In this document: one piece after another, positions 28,635-33,738 of the stretch
How the letters are laid out: the number at the start of each line of letters is the position of its first letter
Numbering within the stretch: position 1 is the stretch's first letter
DNA from: Tubiluchus corallicola
Taxonomy: Eukaryota > Priapulida > Priapulimorpha > Priapulimorphida > Tubiluchidae
DNA: 33,738 nt
Assembly: GCA_030141605.1 (NCBI GenBank)
Contig: JAQGDQ010001585.1
Location: 1 to 33,738, forward strand
Direction of reading: 5' to 3'
Program-made: the position numbers and the translations under genes
Notes under the pieces: model-generated
The model's input: only the letters and a program-made list of their open reading frames with translations
The model's database searches: none
What the model was told of the DNA's origin: nothing

Positions 28635-28769
28635 TACATTTAAAATTTATAGGGGTGTTTTAATTTAACACGATTCGAAATAACATACAAGCTGCATATC
28701 TGTGCCCTCAACTGAGTGAAAAAGTACAGAACGAAGCTCAGCCACGCAACAATATATATATATACATCC

Positions 28770-29070
28770 TCTTGATTAAAAAGAATCCCGTGAAAAACAG
28801 CCAGAAATGTCAATTATTATAATAATTAATAGCAGATTTGCTAGAGAGGCATTTTCAAAATGTTAATTTTACAGTATCTCGCAATATTAGCGAATACATT
28901 TTATATACATTTGGTGGAGTTCAATAAATGTGTTGCACAATTAGTCTGGTAAAACACAACACGTATTGATTCGGGCTAATTCCATTCTGCGAACAAACAA
29001 ATAGACAGGAATCATTAACAGGCACTGTATCTAACAGTTAGCACCACACATATTAAAAAATTACTATATA
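28770..29070. repeat. Dispersed repeat family D, copy 2
   Basis: Direct repeat of 26775-27115, about 2.0 kb away, with scattered indels. An (AATT)n tract follows at 29156-29179. Confidence 0.72.
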
Positions 29071-29084
29071 GTCATATGAATGAT

Positions 29085-29935
29085 AAACACGAAAATTTAA
29101 CGATTTGCTTGTGTTGGTATTGATGCCACTATCATCGATGACTGATTAATTAAACTGATTAATTAATTAATTAATTAAACTAAATTATTAGTCGGTGGCA
29201 ATAAAAATACGTTATTAATTAACATAATTTAGTGTCATTGCAAAATGTAAGAATTATAATTGTTAGCTAGGAACATAAAAATCTGAAATTCCCAGTTTGG
29301 TAATTGAACTCAAGGCCTTGAGATTCTGATTACCAGTCAGACTGAACAGAAATAGATAAGCATTAAATTCACTACGTTAAACTAACTTACAGTAGAATTA
29401 AACCAATAAAACCTTGAATGGTAGATAATAATATAATTGATTATTTCATCAATCAGCAGAATAATCAATCAAGCCATCAATAAAGTCTCTCTGATTTAAA
29501 TTAATAACTTTTGTATTTTGATTTCATCAAAGAAAGAAATTTGTAATAATTCAGGCTGTCATGCTACCCGCAAATATTACATTCCCGAAATGTTCTGGGA
29601 AAGATTCCTGTTTTGGAAGGTTTTCCTGACAGATTGTTCACATAAACTTCCTAGATGGGTGACTGCTATATTTTGCAATACAGGGACCAGCTCCAAATCC
29701 CAATTTTTTAGCTAAAATTTTAGCCAAAGCCATTTTTTTAGCTACTTTTGCATTGTATTGGCCACTTTGTGGTGAAGAAGGTTACAGTGTGGAAGCACAC
29801 CTATTCATTTGCCAAGAATTCAGTCAGCTGATATTTCCTTTAGCAATTCTGTCTAAACTTTAGTTTTTGGGTTCATTTCATGTCATCGTATCATTTTATT
29901 CACTGATTCCTGTATCATTATTATTACAAATACTG
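29085..29935. other. No feature recognised
   Basis: AT-rich with no credible coding frame. It contains the AATTAATT run and nothing else that I can name. Confidence 0.5.
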
Positions 29936-29938
29936 AAT

Positions 29939-30126
29939 TACTGCTGCTGCTACTGCTGCTGCTGCCGCCGCCACCACCACCACCACCACCACCACTACTA
30001 CTACTGCTGCTCCTGCTACTACTGCTGCTACTACTGCTGCTGCTGATGCTCCTGCTGCTGCTGTTGCTGCTGCTGCTACTGCTACTACTGCTGCTGCTAC
30101 TGCTGCTCTTACTACTACTACTGCTG

Positions 30127-30166
<40 letters not shown>

Positions 30167-30465
30167 TGCTGCTTCTGCTTCTGCTGCTGTTGCTGCTACT
30201 GCTGCTGCTGCTACTGCTACTGCTCCTGCTGCTGCTACTGCTGCTACTACTACTGCTACTGCTGCTGCTGCTGCTACTACTACTGCTTCTGCTGCTGCTA
30301 CTGTTACTGCTACTGCTACTGCTATTGCTTCTGCTGCTGCTACTGTTACTGTTACTGTTACTGTTACTGTTACTGTTACTGCTACTGCTACTGCTGCTGC
30401 TGCTGCTGCTCCTGCTGCTGCTGTTGCTGCTGCTGCTACTGCTACTGCTACTGCTACTGCTACTG

Positions 30466-30497
<32 letters not shown>

Positions 30498-30586
30498 ACT
30501 ACTACTGCTTCTGCTTCTGCTGCTGCTACTGCTACTGCTACTGTTCTGCTACTGCTACTGCTACTACTACTGCTATTATTATTGTA
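29939..30586. repeat. Compound CTG/CTA triplet array, about 645 bp
   Basis: Almost perfect three-base periodicity with CTG, CTA, TTA, TTC and TCC triplets, a short CCG/CCA block near 29965-29995, and a run of (TGTTAC) near 30345-30385. One base is lost near 30545. On the GUSB strand it is CAG/TAG-rich. The 185-residue poly-Leu frame is an artefact. Confidence 0.96.
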
Positions 30587-31373
30587 CAGCAGGCACCGCT
30601 TAATAGACTCGTTTTGGGATGGGAGTGTTATTGCAAAGGCTTTAAATGAATTTTAGAAATGAATTAATGCCAAAAATGCCTATGTGCAATTATTTAAGAA
30701 GCATGATTTATATAAGCGAATTAATAAAGACAAGAATCGCAAAAATCTGATTATTACCATTAAAAATTACAAAAATTCATGCAGGGTCAGTTGCTTCATT
30801 TCTTCACGAAGAAGTTCGCTTATGAAACTTTCATACTGATTAAAACGTTGAAAATCTGTTACTGTGCGCTGCACATATTCACACAAAACACTGAGTCATT
30901 TAGAACTTGATCTGTAGTTGATGATGAACATTGTGAAAAGCAGCAGGAACTTCAAAAACAAACTGCTGTGCAAGTGATTAAATGTTTAGCTTCCAGAAAC
31001 AACAAGGTTAACTGCAGTGGACAAGCGGGTGAGAGATTCAAAGCAAAACCGCTAGGCTAACATATTAGCACATATGATAAACGCACTGAACTTGCTTACA
31101 AACTAAGGTGTACTTAACATCACTGTTTCTATGTGCATTATACTTCACAAAATCGATGTAAAGATGTCAGAGAAACAGTAAAAGCTCTTTGCTCACACAC
31201 AAGTGTCTTATTTTAACTGCGTGAAGTATAAATATTGAGTTAGTAATGCAGAATTATTTAAGTCAAATACCGACAGTTTTTATATACATGTGAATAGGAG
31301 CGGCCCGTTCCAGGTGTTTTTAAGTCAATTAAGCGACTGAGTCTATTAACCGTGAGTCTATTAAGCGGCATCT
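30587..31373. mobile_element. Inverted-repeat MITE-like element, about 787 bp
   Basis: The left end CAGCAGGCACCGCTTAATAG, ending in a GACT, follows a TA. The right end reads, in complement, GATGCCGCTTAATAGACTC. GCCGCTTAATAGACT-type terminal repeats and TA flanks suggest a Tc1/mariner-like or pogo-like element, though the outermost bases differ. The right end has an internal duplicate (GAGTCTATTAACC and GAGTCTATTAAGC). A related fragment lies at 4585-4657. Confidence 0.7.
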
Positions 31374-31529
31374 ATACACACGAATGTTAAAAACTCGTAA
31401 AATAGAGAAAACGATATGGCACTTTATGTTTGTAAAAGAACGTTATTATCCTATCTTTAAGTAACAGGACAGTACCTTCAACTTCACGTTATGCACTGTT
31501 TTTTTCCACTTTCATGAATTGATTTCGAT

Positions 31530-32179
31530 GCATTGTGTTTACAATGGAAAGTTTCGCATTGTGTTTACAATGGAAACTTTCGCATTGTGTTTACAATGGA
31601 AACTTTCGCATTGTGTTTACAATGGAAACTTTTGCATTGTGTTTACAATGGAAACTTTCGCATTGTGTTTACAATGGAAACTTTTGCATTGTGTTTACAA
31701 TGGAAACTTTCGCATTGTTTTTACAACAAAAACTTTCGCATTGTGTTTACAATGGAAACTTTCGCATTGTTTTTACAACAAAAACTTTCGCATTGTGTTT
31801 ACAATGGAAACTTTCGCATTGTGTTTACAACAAAAACTTTCGCATTGTGTTTACAATGGAAACTTTCGCATTGTGTTTACAACAAAAACTTTCGCATTGT
31901 GTTTACGATGGAAACTTTCGCATTGTTTTTACAACAAAAACTTTCGCATTGTGTTTACAATGGAAACTTTCGCATTGTTTTTACAACAAAAACTTTCGCA
32001 TTGTGTTTACAATGGAAACTTTCGCATTGTGTTTACAACAAAAACTTTCGCATTGTGTTTACAATGGAAACTTTCGCATTGTGTTTACAACAAAAACTTT
32101 CGCATTGTGTTTACGATGGAAACTTTCGCATTGTTTTTACAACAAAAACTTTCGCATTGTGTTTACAATGGAAACTTTC
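31530..32179. repeat. 26-bp minisatellite, exactly 25 units
   Basis: Every unit is 26 bp with no indel. Type A: GCATTGTGTTTACAATGG plus AAACTTTC. Type B carries ACAACAAAAAC in place of ACAATGGAAAC. The first seven units are type A. From unit 8 an eight-unit pattern (B A B A B' A B' A') repeats twice and starts a third time, a 208-bp higher-order repeat. In type A, CATTGT and ACAATG can pair around GTTT. Since 26 is not divisible by three and no unit has a stop, all three plus frames stay open; none is a gene. Confidence 0.97.
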
Positions 32180-33525
32180 TCTCCGAAAAAGGACAAAACG
32201 GGTGTTTACGGATCAACACAGATTTTGTAGACACGCCGTCTTAAACTGCTATTCTATTGACAATGGCTCATTTGCAATAAAACCACATTGACTTTCATGT
32301 ATCGTGGTTCTACTGAAAACGTCGTTAAAATTTGTGCACATTTGAACAATTTGAAAAAGCGAAATTAAGAAGCAACAATTGACATTTTAATCTGTCAGGA
32401 GTTCAGGAAACGAGCTCGAGACACAATCACCTCGGAGGTCGTTACGACAGTAAGAGGAGAAGCGAAACGTGGTGATCGATTGACAATGTCATCATCACCT
32501 GCCCTTCTCAATGTGTTTACGAGAAAAGTGAAAGGTAATAAAAGAATCTAGAGAGGGAAGATCTCGTTCGAGGAGGAAGAACCAGGAAGGAGTTGAAAAA
32601 AATTATTACTATTTTTCGTAGAGATACAAACAAACCCAATCAGCTGTACAAAAATGGCCCACGTGACTTTTTGCACTCTATATTTGGAGAAACAAAGAGG
32701 TCATTTGCTCTGGGCCTATTTATTCAAGCGGACTAATTTCAGGGTGCACCCAAAATTTCGTGACCATGTAAATCCAGTACATGATATTATGCTTCCCCGG
32801 AGCTGATTCTATGTGGACTTCGCTACCAGTTCTAGGCTTCCTTTCTAACTATAACAACGAACAGTTTCATAGATTGATTTCAACTGCCCCTCTACCGAAC
32901 CAGGTAAAAAAGTCACAGGTGAAAAAGTCAGAGGAAAAAAGAAGCAACCCCAACCCCAACCCCCACCCCTAACCGTAACCCATCCTAATCCTAAGATATT
33001 GAACAAAACGTGATTTTTTCACATACATGTAATGCCATCGTATATGAACAGTGTAGTGAAAATGTACAAGTCAAATATTGCCAGCTAATAACTGATTCAA
33101 ATATTTTCTGTTTTATTACTTCAATTGTTTATAATACTTAAATAAACTGTGACTGACTTGAATATTTTTGTTTGATCACCTGACTTTCTTCCTAGCCAAA
33201 ATTGTTTGTTTTTCCTGTGACTTCTTTCCTGTGACTGTATTACCGGTCACCCCTCCATCTTGCTAGGACACCCACATACGCCTTAATCTTGCTAATTCTG
33301 CGATATCCAGTCAACAGTTATGAGTCATTTTCCATTTATATTACTGTTTTGTGGAGAAAAGAATTGCACTGAAATCAGCTATAGTCAAAGAACATTGAAC
33401 AACAAACTCAAGGACTAATCCAAGCCAGTAGCTTGTGGAGTTGTACAAATATAGAATTATTTTGACCCACAATTTAAAATACCTAAAATATGGGTAAAAC
33501 GAAAAATCATTTTGTAGAGGTAGTC
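32180..33525. other. No gene; short CCCCAA-type tract
   Basis: An (ACCCCA)n-like stretch with TAACCGTAACCC at 32944-32982 is short and irregular. AGTCACAGGTGAAAAAGTCAG near 32911 is a small local duplication. No credible coding frame, and no GUSB N-terminal exon was recognised. Confidence 0.5.
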
Positions 33526-33600
33526 AGTGGTGCATCTAGGGTATGGCAGGCGCCCTTGGGTGTCAATTGAAGGGGGCGCCACTCAGCAGTTTCCGAAAAA
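33524..33600. mobile_element. Possible hAT-like transposon terminus
   Basis: CAGTGGTGCATCTAGGGTAT is similar to the CAGTGG.G.A.CTAGG ends of many hAT-type elements, and GGCGCCC pairs with GGGCGCC shortly after. The other end is not in the window. Confidence 0.35.
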
Positions 33601-33669
33601 AATGAATTTTCTTCATACGTATGATCTAAAAAACTTGTGTAAATTATTATGTAAAAATATAGTACTTGG

Positions 33670-33672
<3 letters not shown>

Positions 33673-33723
<51 letters not shown>

Positions 33724-33738
33724 CCTCCCTCCCTCCCT
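33673..33738. repeat. (CT)n microsatellite at window edge
   Basis: Pure CT from about 33675 to 33720, then CCCTCCCT to the last base. Confidence 0.95.

Noticed and set aside
30046-30603. 185-residue poly-Leu protein
   Set aside because: Translation of a CTG/CTA/TTA triplet array.
31519-32291. Three overlapping 231-252 codon frames
   Set aside because: A stop-free 26-bp tandem repeat keeps all three frames open at once; a real gene would use one.
32944-32982. Interstitial telomere-like repeat
   Set aside because: Only a few irregular CCCCAA/TAACCC units; too short and impure to call.

Overview
This is a eukaryotic, AT-rich, intron-rich window crowded with transposon remnants and tandem repeats. 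The coding exons read like an animal genome. The tRNA-derived SINE, the LINE tails and the many MITE-like elements suggest a lophotrochozoan, perhaps a mollusc, but the species cannot be fixed from the sequence.

The main gene is a lysosomal-type beta-glucuronidase (GUSB, glycoside hydrolase family 2) on the minus strand. I assembled eight exons from 24602 down to 6418. All have AG/GT boundaries and every intron phase agrees, giving about 395 continuous residues that cover the end of the jelly-roll domain, the immunoglobulin-like domain and most of the catalytic TIM barrel. Both catalytic glutamates are present (ANEP in the exon at 13328-13471, TEYGAD in the exon at 7991-8164). The N-terminal exons and the last exon, which should carry the NxK substrate-recognition motif, were not found. 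Further along the same strand is an exon encoding the C-terminal half of a heparan-sulfate 3-O-sulfotransferase-like protein (2945-3471). Its splice phase matches the open end of the last GUSB exon, so it is either a separate gene with an unseen 5' exon or part of a fused transcript. A lone plus-strand exon at 291-443 looks like a tectonin beta-propeller repeat.

Layout: 1-290 CT-rich intron; 291-443 tectonin-like exon; 458-1192 inverted-repeat element carrying a 42-bp minisatellite; 1193-2638 featureless; 2639-3471 (GT)n and the sulfotransferase exon; 4081-4477 pogo/Tigger-like MITE; 5494-9856 copies of a 648-bp MITE family around GUSB exons and a SINE; 10200-11957 a 66/67-bp minisatellite; 13328-14824 GUSB exons; 14904-16292 a 26-bp minisatellite; 17081-18787 an inverted pair of LINE 3' ends; 20213-21230 LINE ends with a large CT microsatellite; 22853-24602 GUSB exons around a second pogo-like MITE; 24603-33738 LINE fragments, a 645-bp CTG/CTA triplet array, another MITE and a second, unrelated 26-bp minisatellite.

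No wholly new gene system is evident. The most unusual structure is the repeat biology. Two minisatellites appear to have grown from single-copy segments inside dispersed repeat families that also exist here unexpanded. Three arrays have higher-order structure. Several inverted repeats lie in GUSB introns and could fold in the pre-mRNA.
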